Source: DATAES01 sp963802415
GTDB taxonomy: Bacteria > Actinomycetota > Acidimicrobiia > Acidimicrobiales > JACDCH01
DNA: 64,000 nucleotides
NCBI GenBank assembly: GCA_963802415.1
Contig: CAWDIH010000003.1
Coordinates: 124,001 to 188,000 of the forward strand
Direction: 5' to 3'
Shown: one piece after another, positions 32,632-42,876 of the stretch
How positions within the stretch are numbered: the stretch's first letter is position 1
How the letters are laid out: the number at the start of each line of letters is the position of its first letter
The notes under the pieces: generated by a model
Database searches by the model: none
Seen by the model: only the letters and a program-made list of their open reading frames with translations
Told to the model about the DNA's origin: nothing
Made by a program: the position numbers and the translations under genes

Positions 32632-32877
32632 CGGTGGGGCCAGCGCGAAGGTGCAGGTCAGAGGCCGTTCGCGAAGGTTTGCATCCTCCCGACCCGCTCA
32701 GGACTCAAGGCTTCGTCCACCCTCATCAGGCCACGCAGACTTCTGCCACCATCCGCACCACTCGCGCTGCTCGGTGCCCCCGTTAACTGAGTGCAACCTA
32801 CGCACCACGGGTTGTGGACCGATAGGGGAACAACCGTGTGAATTCCGGGTGGAGAACCGGTCTCGCCGTCCACAGGG
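32632..32877. other. Intergenic stretch with no recognised feature
   Basis: This is the rest of the 428-bp gap between nrdJ and the molybdopterin oxidoreductase. No conserved B12-riboswitch box, tRNA or convincing small reading frame was seen. Being downstream of the molybdopterin gene, it may hold that gene's 3' untranslated region. Confidence 0.5.
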
Positions 32878-35166
32878 TTATGTACGGACCAACGCCTCCA
32901 GGGTGATCGGGATGCCGTTCAGGACGGCATTCCCGGACAGCGCGTCGAACAGCCCGGCGTCCGCCAGCAGGTTGCTGTTCACGCCCGCACCGATGGTCGA
33001 GGCCACCGAGAGCTGGACACCGTCGACGTCGTGCCCCCAGCCGTGCGGGATGCTCACCACGCCGGGCATGATCCCGTCGGTCACCTCGACAGGCGCGACG
33101 ATCGCGCCGGTGCGCGACCGGATCCGGGCCTGATCACCGTCGGCGAGTCCGATGCGGGCCGCGTCGTCGGGGTGTACGTGCATCGTGCACTGCGTCTTGC
33201 CCTTCACGAGCACATCGATGTTGTGCATCCACGAGTTGTTCGAGCGCAGCTGCCGCCGGCCGACGAGGACGAGGTCGTGGCCGTTGGCGGACGATCCCCG
33301 CTCGGTGAGGGCGACCTCGAGCCGGGCCAGGTCGGCGAGGAGCGGCTCGGGGGCGAGCTCGATCATCCCCGACGGTGTGCGCAGCGCGTCCGGGAGTCGT
33401 GGCTCCAGCGGGCCGAGGTCCACTCCGTGCGGGTTGGCCAACAGCACGTCGAGCGACAGTCCCCCCGGATCCTGGCCGAACTTCTCGCCGTATGGACCGC
33501 TTCTCAGCATGAAGTCGAGCAATCGCTCCGGACCGCGCCTCGGTCCCAGCGCGGCAACGACCTCGTCGGCATCGCGCCCGTACAGGGGCCCGGTCTCGTC
33601 ACTGACGGCGCTGTCGACGAGTCCCCGGATCGCGAGGTCGTCGACGACCGACGCGTCCGCCTGCGCACCCATGCCTTGGAAGATCAGTGCGAGCTTGCAG
33701 AGGATCTCCCACTCATCCGGCTGGTCGGGTGGGGTCACGACCGGCGGCGAGTAGTTCGCCACGTTTCGCACCCCGAGCTGGAGTAGTGCCACGTCGTAGT
33801 GCGACCTCGCCAGCGGATCCGGCGACGGCAGGATCACGTCGGCGTGCCGGGTCGTCTCGTTGACGTAGATGTCGACCGAGACCATGAACTCGAGTGACGC
33901 GAGCGCAGCGTCGAGCCGTCCGCCACCGTTCGGCGTCGAGACGACGGGATTGCCGGCAATGGTCACGAGGGCTCTGATCTGTCCCTCGCCGGGTGTCTCG
34001 ATCTCCTCGGCCATGGCGACGGCGGGCAGCTCGCCGAGCGTCTCGGGGAGGCCGCTGACCCGGCTCGTGCGCCGGCCGATGCGGAGGCCGCGTCCCGTGC
34101 GCGGCTTGCCGCGAGTGTTGCCCGACCCGGTCGCGGGCGTCGCGAACATCGCTCCCCCGGCCCGGTCGAGGTTTCCGGTGCACACGTTCAGCACGTCCAC
34201 CAACCAGCTCGCGAGCGTGCCGAACTCCTGCGTGGTCGTACCCATGCGACCGTAGACGCAGGCCGTCGGCGCAGCCGCAAGCTCTGCCGCGAGCCGACGG
34301 ATGGTGGACGCCTCGATGCCCGTCAGCGCTGCGACCGATTCGGGGCTGAACGCCTTCACGACACGTTCGACTTCGTCGAGGCCTTCGACCATGTCCTCGA
34401 GCCGGCCGAGCTCGACCAGTCCTTCCTCGAACAAGGTGTGCACCATCGCGATGAGCAAGAACGCGTCCGTCCCGGGCCGGATGAACAGGTGCTCGTCCGC
34501 CTCTTCCGCCGTCCGGCTGCGACGGGGATCGACGACCACGAGCTTCCCGCCGCGGGCGCGGAGGGCCTCGATGCGGCCCGGCCAGTCGGGCGCCGTGGCG
34601 AGGCTGCCGTTCGACGCGTACGGGTTCGCGCCGAGCATGAGCAGGTAGTCGGTGCGGTCGATGTCCGGGACGGGAATCGTCAATGGCAAGCCGAACATCA
34701 GCCCTGCGCTCAGCTCCTTCGGCCGTTGATCGACGGTGCTGGCCGAGAAGAGGTTGCCCGAGCCGAGGCCCTTTATCGCGAAACGGCCGTAGAGGAGCGC
34801 GCCGAGGCTGTGGGCGCTGGGATTGCCGATGTAGACGGCGGCGCTGTCTCGGCCATGCGCGTCGATGATGGGCATCAGGCGACGCTCGACCTCGGCGAAC
34901 GCCTCGTCCCACGTCGCCTCCACGAACTGCCCGTCCCGCTTGATCAGTGGCGTTCGAAGGCGGTCGGGGTCCTCGCGCAGTTGCTTCAGCGTCGAACCCT
35001 TCGGACAGATGTAGCCGTGGCTGAACACGTCGTCGCGATCGCCACGGATGCGCGCGACGTCGTCGCCGCGCAACGTGATCTCGAGGCCACAGCCGGCTTC
35101 GCACAGCGGGCACGTCCGATACACCGTCCGAAGGTCACCGTCATTCCGCACACTCATGCATGCCAT
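32878..35166 (-). CDS. Molybdopterin-dependent oxidoreductase, formate dehydrogenase/nitrate reductase-like
   Basis: This 762-residue protein starts with a 4Fe-4S site (cysteines 19, 22, 26 and 54 in CPLCEAGCG and ICPKG). The Mo-bis-MGD domains follow with YIGNPSAHSLG, GANPYASNGS and VVVDPRRSRTAE, and a C-terminal MopB-binding domain with MHNIDVLVKG and VSIPHGWGHD. No twin-arginine signal is present, so it is cytoplasmic. I could not see the Mo ligand (Cys or Sec) with certainty near SASTVDQRPK. No electron-transfer partner is adjacent, and the substrate is unknown. Its start is 9 bp from the divergent RibD-like gene. Confidence 0.8.
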   Translation of the reverse strand: MACMSVRNDGDLRTVYRTCPLCEAGCGLEITLRGDDVARIRGDRDDVFSHGYICPKGSTLKQLREDPDRLRTPLIKRDGQFVEATWDEAFAEVERRLMPIIDAHGRDSAAVYIGNPSAHSLGALLYGRFAIKGLGSGNLFSASTVDQRPKELSAGLMFGLPLTIPVPDIDRTDYLLMLGANPYASNGSLATAPDWPGRIEALRARGGKLVVVDPRRSRTAEEADEHLFIRPGTDAFLLIAMVHTLFEEGLVELGRLEDMVEGLDEVERVVKAFSPESVAALTGIEASTIRRLAAELAAAPTACVYGRMGTTTQEFGTLASWLVDVLNVCTGNLDRAGGAMFATPATGSGNTRGKPRTGRGLRIGRRTSRVSGLPETLGELPAVAMAEEIETPGEGQIRALVTIAGNPVVSTPNGGGRLDAALASLEFMVSVDIYVNETTRHADVILPSPDPLARSHYDVALLQLGVRNVANYSPPVVTPPDQPDEWEILCKLALIFQGMGAQADASVVDDLAIRGLVDSAVSDETGPLYGRDADEVVAALGPRRGPERLLDFMLRSGPYGEKFGQDPGGLSLDVLLANPHGVDLGPLEPRLPDALRTPSGMIELAPEPLLADLARLEVALTERGSSANGHDLVLVGRRQLRSNNSWMHNIDVLVKGKTQCTMHVHPDDAARIGLADGDQARIRSRTGAIVAPVEVTDGIMPGVVSIPHGWGHDVDGVQLSVASTIGAGVNSNLLADAGLFDALSGNAVLNGIPITLEALVRT

Positions 35167-35175
35167 GCTGCCACG

Positions 35176-35901
35176 ATGCGCGAGCTGTACCCGAACTCAC
35201 GTGACGACGTCGACCCCTACGTTCGGTACAGCACCGACGACCGCACCGCGCCGGCGGGAGAGCGCCCCTGGGTGCTGGTCAACATGATCGCGACGGTCGA
35301 CGGCGCGACGACGGTCGACGGACGGTCGGGCGGGCTCGGTGGACCGGCCGACAAGCTCGTGTTCGGCGCCGTTCGCGCCGTCGCGGACGTCATCCTCGTG
35401 GGGGCGGGAACGGTGCGGGCCGAGTCCTACGGCCCTCCTCGCACCTCCCCCGGCCGGGATGTGCCCCCACGGTTGGCCATCGTGACCCGTTCCCTCGACA
35501 TCGACCCGTCGGCGCGGGTGTTCCTCGACACGGCGCCGGCTCGCCGCCCCATCGTGGTGACCACCGAACGAAGCGATCCGTCCCGCCGAAGTGCGCTGGC
35601 CGACGTCGCCGACCTTCTGACTGCAGGTGAGGACAGCGTCGACATCCTGCAGACGGTCGCGGCGCTCGGTGACCGGGGGGCACGGGTCGTGCTCTGCGAA
35701 GGCGGACCGTCGCTCAACGGTCAGCTCCTCGCTGCCGGCGTGCTCGACGAGCTGTGCCTTTCGCTCGCGCCACTGGTGGCAGGGGGTTCCTCACCGCGGC
35801 TGGCACATGACCTCGGTCCGAGCCGTGTCACGCCCATGCGGTTGGATCGCGTGCTCGAAGCGGACGACATGCTGTTCCTGCGGTATGTGCGGCGCGCGTG
35901 A
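35176..35901 (+). CDS. RibD C-terminal-like pyrimidine reductase
   Basis: The protein has 241 residues. WVLVNMIATVDGATTVDG and DVILVGAGTVRAESYGP are the substrate and NADPH motifs of the RibD reductase domain, and VVLCEGGPSLNGQLLA closes the fold. No deaminase domain or zinc site is present. Stand-alone copies are common in actinobacteria. It could work in riboflavin, F420-type or folate-like reductions, and no riboflavin genes lie nearby. It ends one base before nrdR ends (convergent). Confidence 0.8.
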   Translation: MRELYPNSRDDVDPYVRYSTDDRTAPAGERPWVLVNMIATVDGATTVDGRSGGLGGPADKLVFGAVRAVADVILVGAGTVRAESYGPPRTSPGRDVPPRLAIVTRSLDIDPSARVFLDTAPARRPIVVTTERSDPSRRSALADVADLLTAGEDSVDILQTVAALGDRGARVVLCEGGPSLNGQLLAAGVLDELCLSLAPLVAGGSSPRLAHDLGPSRVTPMRLDRVLEADDMLFLRYVRRA

Positions 35902-36366
35902 TCAGTGCTGCTTCGGAGCGGTCGCCTTCGTGAGCAACGTGAGCTCGCGCTCGAAGTCGGCGGCCTCGTCAAACCCCTTGTAGACGCTCGCGAATCGCAC
36001 GTAGGCGACGTGATCGACCTCACGGAGCCGGTCGAGCACCAACAATCCGATCCGTTCGGTCGGCACTTCGCCCGCACCGACGAGCTCCTCTTCGACAGTG
36101 GAAGCGATCGCCTCGAGTTCGTCGTCGGGCAGGGGCCGCGACTTCGCCGCGGCGCGCAGGCCGAGAACGATCTTCATCCGGTCGAAGGACTCGCGCTGGC
36201 CGGAGCGCTTGACGACGACCAGCGGCACTTCCTCGAGCCGCTCGTAGGTAGTGAACCGCCGGCCACACGTGAGGCACTCGCGCCGCCGGCGAATCGTCGC
36301 GCCGTCGTCGGACGCCCGCGAGTCGACAACCTTGTCGTCGACGCTCGAGCAAGTCGGACACCGCAC
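35902..36366 (-). CDS. nrdR: Transcriptional repressor NrdR
   Basis: The protein has 154 residues from the GTG at 36366, giving the standard start RCPTCSS. A zinc ribbon (CPTC and CLTCGRRF) binds DNA, and the ATP-cone (VVKRSGQRESFDRMKI onward) senses ATP/dATP. NrdR represses ribonucleotide reductase genes, here most likely nrdJ. TAGCCT lies 8 nt before the start. The neighbours LysM protein and lexA match the mycobacterial order. Confidence 0.95.
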   Translation of the reverse strand: MRCPTCSSVDDKVVDSRASDDGATIRRRRECLTCGRRFTTYERLEEVPLVVVKRSGQRESFDRMKIVLGLRAAAKSRPLPDDELEAIASTVEEELVGAGEVPTERIGLLVLDRLREVDHVAYVRFASVYKGFDEAADFERELTLLTKATAPKQH

Positions 36367-36374
36367 TCCTCGTG

Positions 36375-36380
36375 AGGCTA
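36375..36380 (-). promoter_or_regulatory. -10 hexamer TAGCCT, leaderless
   Basis: On the minus strand TAGCCT ends 8 nt before the GTG of nrdR at 36366. Confidence 0.5.
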
Positions 36381-36394
36381 CTGCGGGTACCACA

Positions 36395-36844
36395 TCACGA
36401 GCCTGGCGGTGCGGTCAGTCGAAGGCGTTGACCGGCCTGCAGCGCGGCCGTGCCGTTGAGGTCCTGAAGCCGGTCGACCTCGGCCCGGATGTCGCCCGCG
36501 GGAGCAAGCTCGCGCGCGATCGACCACAACGTGTCGCCCGGCTGCACGACGTAGAACGACCCTGCGGGGGGAGTCGTGTGGCCTGCGCCGAACGCGGCGG
36601 GATCCTCGACCAGGGCACCCGACGCCGCGCCCGCGCGAACGGAGAAGGGGGCCGTCTCCCCGCTCGTCAGCGCGAACGCGACGCCGGCGACCGCCAGCGC
36701 GAAGCCGGCGAGGACGACGACCGCGAAGAGCCGGCGACGTCGGTACACCGCGTCGGACGGACGGGCCACGTTCCGCACGAGACGGAGCGCCGGCCGGACC
36801 TCGACCTGTCGAGGGTGAGGCGTGGGATGAGCGATGGCAGCCAT
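36395..36844 (-). CDS. LysM-domain membrane protein, SOS-linked cell-division regulator candidate
   Basis: The protein has 149 residues from the ATG at 36844, with GAGGAAG 8 nt upstream. A cytoplasmic N-terminus of about 38 residues, one membrane span (FAVVVLAGFALAVAGVAFAL) and an extracytoplasmic LysM (YVVQPGDTLWSIARELAP to LQAGQRLRL) follow. It sits divergently from lexA across LexA boxes, as do ChiZ (Rv2719c), DivS and YneA, which delay division during DNA damage. I infer the same role. Confidence 0.85.
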   Translation of the reverse strand: MAAIAHPTPHPRQVEVRPALRLVRNVARPSDAVYRRRRLFAVVVLAGFALAVAGVAFALTSGETAPFSVRAGAASGALVEDPAAFGAGHTTPPAGSFYVVQPGDTLWSIARELAPAGDIRAEVDRLQDLNGTAALQAGQRLRLTAPPGS

Positions 36845-36850
36845 GGATGC

Positions 36851-36879
36851 ATCTTCCTCAGGGGGTGTGACAGTGAAGG
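36851..36879 (-). promoter_or_regulatory. 29-nt leader element shared with recA
   Basis: These 29 nt match the recA leader (48231-48259) at 26 positions. Read toward the gene, the core is TCACTGTCACACCCCC, followed by a purine-rich GAGGAAG that doubles as the ribosome-binding site here. No other copy was noticed in the window. Confidence 0.7.
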
Positions 36880-36929
36880 GGGGAAGCCGCCGAATCCACA
36901 TCCGACGCTCGCCGCACACGTACGATGAC

Positions 36930-37050
36930 GAACGAACGTTCGGGGCACGCCTCACTCAACCACGAACGTCTGTTCGGAGTCAAGACCATTTGCGAACAGG
37001 TGTTTGCCTCTTCCCGATTCGTTTGATACGGTTCCTCCAAACATATGTTC
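36930..37050. promoter_or_regulatory. Four LexA (SOS) boxes between the LysM gene and lexA
   Basis: The half-site pattern GAAC-N4-GTTC occurs at 36930-36941 (GAACGAACGTTC) and 36964-36975 (GAACGTCTGTTC). Degenerate forms lie at 36994-37005 (GAACAGGTGTTT) and 37039-37050 (AAACATATGTTC). The last resembles the mycobacterial box. They would let LexA repress itself and the divergent LysM gene. Confidence 0.8.
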
Positions 37051-37123
37051 GATCCGCCGAGACCGCAGAGACCGCAGAGACCGGATCGCAACTCGATCGC
37101 CGACACGACGTGGGAGAGCAGCA

Positions 37124-37756
37124 ATGACCGAGCAGACGTTGACCGACCGGCAGCGCCAGATCCTCGAGATCATCGACAAGTCGATGCGCGACCGGGGGTA
37201 TCCGCCGTCGGTCCGTGAGATCGGCGAAGCCGTCGGTCTGACGTCGCCGTCGACCGTGCACTCTCACCTCAGCACGTTGTCCAAGCTCGGGTTCCTGCGG
37301 CGTGATCCGACCAAGCCGCGGGCCATCGAGGTGCGCTACGACCCCAACTCCGGCGCGGTGCTCGAGCGACGGCCCGCGCGCCACGTGCCTCTCGTGGGCG
37401 ACGTCGCTGCGGGTACTGACGTGCTGGCGCAGGAGAACGTTGAGGAGATCCTGCCGCTGCCCGCCGACTTCACGGGCGATGGCGACTTGTTCATGCTCCG
37501 CGTGCGGGGCGAGTCGATGATCGAGGCCGGAATCCTCGACGGCGACTTCGTGGTCGCACGAGCACAGCGCACCGCCAACAAGGGCGACATCGTCGTCGCG
37601 GGCATCCCCGGCGAGGAGGCCACGGTGAAGACGTACACCCGCACGAGCGGGAAGGTGACGCTGCTGCCGGCGAACTCCACGATGGATCCGATCGAGCTCG
37701 ACGCCGGCGAGGTCACCATCTACGGCAAGGTGGTCACGGTGCTCCGACGATTGTGA
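37124..37756 (+). CDS. lexA: SOS repressor LexA
   Basis: The protein has 210 residues from the ATG at 37124, with GGGAG upstream. The winged-helix N-terminus (LTDRQRQILEIIDKSMRDRG, YPPSVREIGEAVGL) binds SOS boxes. The cleavage site Ala-Gly is in VGDVAAGTDVL. The S24 peptidase dyad is serine in VRGESMIEAG and lysine in TVKTYTR. RecA filaments trigger self-cleavage and induce the regulon. Longer in-frame starts would run into the operator region. Confidence 0.95.
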   Translation: MTEQTLTDRQRQILEIIDKSMRDRGYPPSVREIGEAVGLTSPSTVHSHLSTLSKLGFLRRDPTKPRAIEVRYDPNSGAVLERRPARHVPLVGDVAAGTDVLAQENVEEILPLPADFTGDGDLFMLRVRGESMIEAGILDGDFVVARAQRTANKGDIVVAGIPGEEATVKTYTRTSGKVTLLPANSTMDPIELDAGEVTIYGKVVTVLRRL

Positions 37757-37762
37757 TCGCGA

Positions 37763-38830
37763 TCAGCCTGCACCCACGGTGACGAGGTCGTAGAGGATTT
37801 GCCACGTCCGCTCGAGCTGCTCACGCGTGACTCGCTCGTCCGCGGTGTGCGCGAGCAGCGGGTCACCCGGACCGAAGTTGGCCGCAGGAACGCCGCGGCT
37901 GGCGAAGCGTGCGACGTCCGTCCACCCCAGTTTGGCGCGCACCTCGAGCTGATTCCGCGCGACCAGCGCGGCGAGCAAAGGATGGTCGAGCCCTGGCCGC
38001 GCCGAGGGCGCCGAGTCGACGACGACTGCGCGGTCGCCCTGTTCGAGGCCAGACGCGAGCAGCGAGCGCAGCCACGTCTCGGCGGCAGCCTCGTCCCGAT
38101 CCGGAGCGAACCGGTGGTTGAACACCACGCTCGCCTCGTCAGGCACGACGTTGCCCGCGACCCCTCCGGCCACCATGACCGCCTGGACCGCCTCGCGATA
38201 CTGGCACCCGTCGACAACCGGCTCACGGCCCGGCCAGTCCTCGACGAGCGCGAGCAGTCGACCGAGCCGGTGGATCGCGTTGCGTCCCATCCAGGGCCGT
38301 GCGCTGTGGGCGCGCACGCCCCCAAGGTGCACCTCGAGGCGCATCGTGCCCTGGCAACCCGCTTCCAACACCGCCCCTGTCGGCTCGCCGAGGATGGCCA
38401 CGTCACCGGTCATCAGCTCGGGGCGGACGGCGAAGAGGTGGCCCAAGCCGTTGTACTGCGATTCGATCTCTTCTGATGCATAGAAGACGTACGTCACATC
38501 GACCGCAGGTTCGCCGACCGTGCGGGCCAGTTCGAGCATCACGGCGAGGCCGCTCTTCATGTCCGCCGCGCCGAGTCCCCACAGGGTGTCACCGTCGATG
38601 CAGGCGCGGTCGTTGCCGTTCACGGGCACGGTGTCCGTGTGACCGGCGAGGACGAGGCGCATGGCACGACCGAGATCGGTGCGAGCCACCAAGTTGTCGC
38701 CGACGCGATCGAGGACAAGCCACGGGGCGGCAAGCAGCTCCTGCTCGATCCGATCGGTGATGGCGTGCTCGTCCTGGCTGACCGAGGGTATGTCGACGAG
38801 CTCGGCAGTGAGCTCAAGCAAGTCGATCAC
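37763..38830 (-). CDS. dapE: Succinyl-diaminopimelate desuccinylase
   Basis: This 355-residue M20-family metallohydrolase has LAGHTDTVPVNG and GLGAADMKSG (first zinc ligands), ASEEIESQYNG (catalytic glutamate) and LGEPTGAVLEAGCQG. A dimerisation domain lies between about residues 175 and 290, and the final histidine is in LAHTADERV. It removes succinate from N-succinyl-LL-diaminopimelate. GTG 38830 overlaps the dapD stop by 4 nt. Confidence 0.92.
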   Translation of the reverse strand: MIDLLELTAELVDIPSVSQDEHAITDRIEQELLAAPWLVLDRVGDNLVARTDLGRAMRLVLAGHTDTVPVNGNDRACIDGDTLWGLGAADMKSGLAVMLELARTVGEPAVDVTYVFYASEEIESQYNGLGHLFAVRPELMTGDVAILGEPTGAVLEAGCQGTMRLEVHLGGVRAHSARPWMGRNAIHRLGRLLALVEDWPGREPVVDGCQYREAVQAVMVAGGVAGNVVPDEASVVFNHRFAPDRDEAAAETWLRSLLASGLEQGDRAVVVDSAPSARPGLDHPLLAALVARNQLEVRAKLGWTDVARFASRGVPAANFGPGDPLLAHTADERVTREQLERTWQILYDLVTVGAG

Positions 38831-39642
38831 GCGACGTTGACTCCTTGGTCGCGCAGGATCTCATTGAGGTGCTGGCGTTCGCCGGGCTCGTACCGGCGAA
38901 GGATGAGGACGCACGGGAGTGTGAACTCGCCGCCGGGGAAGGTCCGCTTCCGCCCGGCCTGCACCGTGATGCAGTACGGCGGCACGACTCCTCGGCCGAC
39001 CTCTTCGCCGGTCTTGCTGTCGATGACCGGGATGCCCGGGTTGAGCACAGAACCTTCGCCGAGCACTGCGCCCTCGCCGACCCGAGCGCCCTGGGTGACC
39101 ATGCATCGGCTGCCGATCAGCGCGTTGTCACCGATCACGACGGGCGCGGCTTGCGGTGGCTCGAGCACACCGCCGATGCCGACACCGCCGGACAAGTGCA
39201 CGTTCGCGCCGATCTGCGCGCACGAGCCGACGGTCGCCCATGTGTCCACCATCGTGTTGGCACCAACGCGGGCGCCGATGTTCACGTAGCTCGGCATGAG
39301 GATCACGCCTCGATCGAGGAATGCGCCGAAGCGTGCCGAGGCGCCAGGCACGACTCGCACGCCTTGCTCGGCGTAGCCGTGCTTCAGACGAATCTTGTCG
39401 TGGTACTCGAACGGACCGACCTCAATGGTCTCCATCGATGAGAGCGAGAACAGGAGCAGGATCGCCTGCTTCAGCCACTCGTGCACGACGACGTTGTCGT
39501 CGACCACCTCAGCGACGCGCGCCTCGCCACGATCGAGCAGCGAGATCGCCTCGTGCACGATGGCCCGAGCATCGACGTCAGCAGGTCCGAGCTCGGAGCG
39601 GTGCTGCCAGAGCTCTTCGATGCTCGATCGCAAGTCGGCCAT
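38827..39642 (-). CDS. dapD: Tetrahydrodipicolinate N-succinyltransferase
   Basis: The protein has 271 residues. A left-handed beta helix built from hexapeptides (VNIGARVGANTMVDTWATVGS, then GVGIGGVLEPPQAAPVVIGD) follows a helical N-domain. It transfers succinyl from succinyl-CoA to tetrahydrodipicolinate and works as a trimer. Its gene overlaps dapE and has TACCCT 8 nt upstream, so it may head a dapD-dapE unit separate from dapC. Confidence 0.92.
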   Translation of the reverse strand: MADLRSSIEELWQHRSELGPADVDARAIVHEAISLLDRGEARVAEVVDDNVVVHEWLKQAILLLFSLSSMETIEVGPFEYHDKIRLKHGYAEQGVRVVPGASARFGAFLDRGVILMPSYVNIGARVGANTMVDTWATVGSCAQIGANVHLSGGVGIGGVLEPPQAAPVVIGDNALIGSRCMVTQGARVGEGAVLGEGSVLNPGIPVIDSKTGEEVGRGVVPPYCITVQAGRKRTFPGGEFTLPCVLILRRYEPGERQHLNEILRDQGVNVA

Positions 39643-39650
39643 GGGCGCCG

Positions 39651-39656
39651 AGGGTA
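39651..39656 (-). promoter_or_regulatory. -10 hexamer TACCCT, leaderless
   Basis: On the minus strand TACCCT ends 8 nt before the ATG of dapD at 39642. Confidence 0.55.
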
Positions 39657-39669
39657 ACGGCCGGGCTCG

Positions 39670-40755
39670 TCAAACGCCGAGCCGCTCGCCGACGAGCTCG
39701 ATGCGCTCGTCGGGTTGTACCACGGCGATGCGGACGTGATCGGCGCCGTCAGGGCCGTAGAAGTCGCCGGGGCTCACGAGCGCGCCGGCGTCGGTTGCCA
39801 GCCGCTTCGCGAGCGACCAGGCGTCCGCTCCCGGGGCGCCGACCCATAGGTAGAACGCACCTGCCGGCATGGGCGTGTCGATGCCGACACCGTCCCGCAG
39901 GATGACGCGCAGCCGTTCGAGCCGGCTGCGATAGCGCGCCTGCTGCGCGTCGACGTGGTCGTCATCGGCGTACGCGACGACGGCAGCCGCTTGGACGGGT
40001 CCGGGCACCATCAGCCCCGCGTGCTTGCGAACCTCGCGCGAAGTAGTTCACGAGCTCACCGTCGCCGGCGAAGAACCCCGCGCGGACACCGGCGAGGTTC
40101 GATCGCTTCGACAGCGAGTGCACCGCGAGCACGCCGTCGGGCCCGCATTCCAAGATCGTGCGGGGCGGACCGCTCCAGGTGAACTCGACGTAGCACTCGT
40201 CGCTCAGCACTGGGACTCGCCGCTCTCTCCCCCACTGCGCCGCGGCGCCGAGGTCCGCGAGCGCCCCGGTCGGGTTGCCGGGACTGTTGACCCACAAGCA
40301 CAGCGCGCGCTCTGCATCGCGGTCATCGATGTCGTCAAGACTTCGATACGGGACCGCGCGGCAGCCGGCGAGCACCGCGCCCATCTCGTAGGTCGGGTAG
40401 CTGACAGCCGGGTACAGCACGGTGTCGCGCTCCGGCGTGCGCAAGCGGAGGTACTGGGGTGTGCTCGCGACGAACTCCTTGGTCCCGATGCATGCCGCGA
40501 TTGCTGCGGGGTCGACGTCGACGCCGAGTCGGCGCTGCAGCCATCCGGCCGCGGCTTCCCGGAAGGCGACACAGCCGATCGACGCGGGATAGCCGCGCTC
40601 GGTCCCGCTCGCGCTCAAAGCAGCCACGACCGCGCCGGGAGGCGGATCACATGGCGTACCGATGGACAGGTCGACGCAACCGCCCGGCAGCTCGTCGGCG
40701 ACTGCCTCGAGCTCGTCGAGCCGGTCGTACGGATACGGAGGCGGCGAGAAGCCCA

Positions 40756-40756
<1 letters not shown>
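39670..40756 (-). CDS. dapC: Succinyldiaminopimelate transaminase, frameshifted in this sequence
   Basis: This fold-type I aminotransferase of about 361 residues is read in two frames. The first frame (from 40756) contains GYPASIGCVAFREAAAGWL, VNSPGNPTGAL and SLSKRSNLAGVR with the PLP lysine, and runs to ELVNYF. The second resumes with MVPGPVQAAAVVAYADD to the stop at 39670. Removing one base near 40039 joins them as NYF-REVRKHAGL. The ATG overlaps the hflX stop by 4 nt. A sequence error is more likely than a dead gene, since the pathway is otherwise complete. Confidence 0.85.
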
Positions 40757-42053
<1,297 letters not shown>

Positions 42054-42057
<4 letters not shown>

Positions 42058-42857
42058 GCAGCGAAGTCGATCGTGGCGACGTGGACGACGGGCACGGTCA
42101 TCTCGATGGTGGACCCGAGCACGATGTCGGCCGGGCCGCCGGGTTGCCGTACCCGGACCTCTCGTCCCGTGAGCTCCCAGTGTTCGGCTGCCGCAGCCAC
42201 CGCGCACGCTCCTGTCCCGCACGCCTCGGTCACACCGACACCCCGCTCGTAGACCTGCATCGCGAGCTCACCCGGCTGTGGCCCCGGTGTGACCAGCTCG
42301 ACGTTGATTCCTCCCGGTACCAAGTCGTTCGCTCGCTGACCGCGGGCGACCAGGTCGTCGTTGCCCACGACCTCGCGGACGAGCAACACGAGGTGCGGGT
42401 TGCCGACGTCGACACGAGCGGCCCGTAGAACGGTGCCGTCGATCCCGTCGTGGTCCTCGTCCACGACTTTGGCGACTCCCATGTCGACAGTGGCACGGTG
42501 CTCGCGTTCGTCGCCGGTTGGTTCGATGCGCACCGTCCGCTTGCCGGCGTCCGTGGAGACCGTGACCGTCGGGCCCTGCACGACCCCCGCGAGCACCACC
42601 GCCTGGGCGAGACAGCCGATGCCGTTGCCGCTCATCTCCGCTCGACCACCGTCGGCGTTGAACAGTTGCATCGCGACATTCGTGACACCGTCGCCGACCC
42701 CGGACCCAGCCGTGACCCGGAGTAGGCCGTCGGCACCGACGCCGCGACGGCGATCGCAGATGGCGCGAGCGGTCGCACCCGTCACGGGACGGGTGCCGTC
42801 CATGTCGAGCAGGACGAGGAAGTCGTTGCCGAGGCCGTGGTGCTTGGTCAGCCGCAT
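42054..42857 (-). CDS. dapF: Diaminopimelate epimerase with serine at the first catalytic position
   Basis: The protein has 267 residues in two mirrored domains. HHGLGNDFLVL opens the fold. The second catalytic cysteine is in EACGTGACA. The first, normally in a CGNG motif, is replaced by serine: FNADGGRAEMSGNGIGCLAQ. LL- to meso-diaminopimelate epimerisation uses two cysteines, so this variant may be slow or use another residue (a cysteine lies four residues later). Ser variants may exist in some DapF subfamilies. No other dapF is in the window. Confidence 0.88.
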
Positions 42858-42876
42858 CTGGACTCAAGTGTGCCCG

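Noticed and set aside
32450..32877. Cobalamin riboswitch upstream of nrdJ.
   Set aside because: I looked on the minus strand for the conserved B12 box and the GCCACTG core and found neither. A promoter and NrdR-like sites explain the region better.
32878..35166. Complete formate dehydrogenase operon.
   Set aside because: Only the molybdopterin catalytic subunit is present; no iron-sulfur, diaphorase or FdhD gene is adjacent.
36851..36879. The shared recA/LysM element as a PafBC (RecA-NDp) promoter motif.
   Set aside because: Read toward the genes it matches only about five of eight positions of the TGTCRGTG-type motif, and a suitably spaced -10 box is missing.
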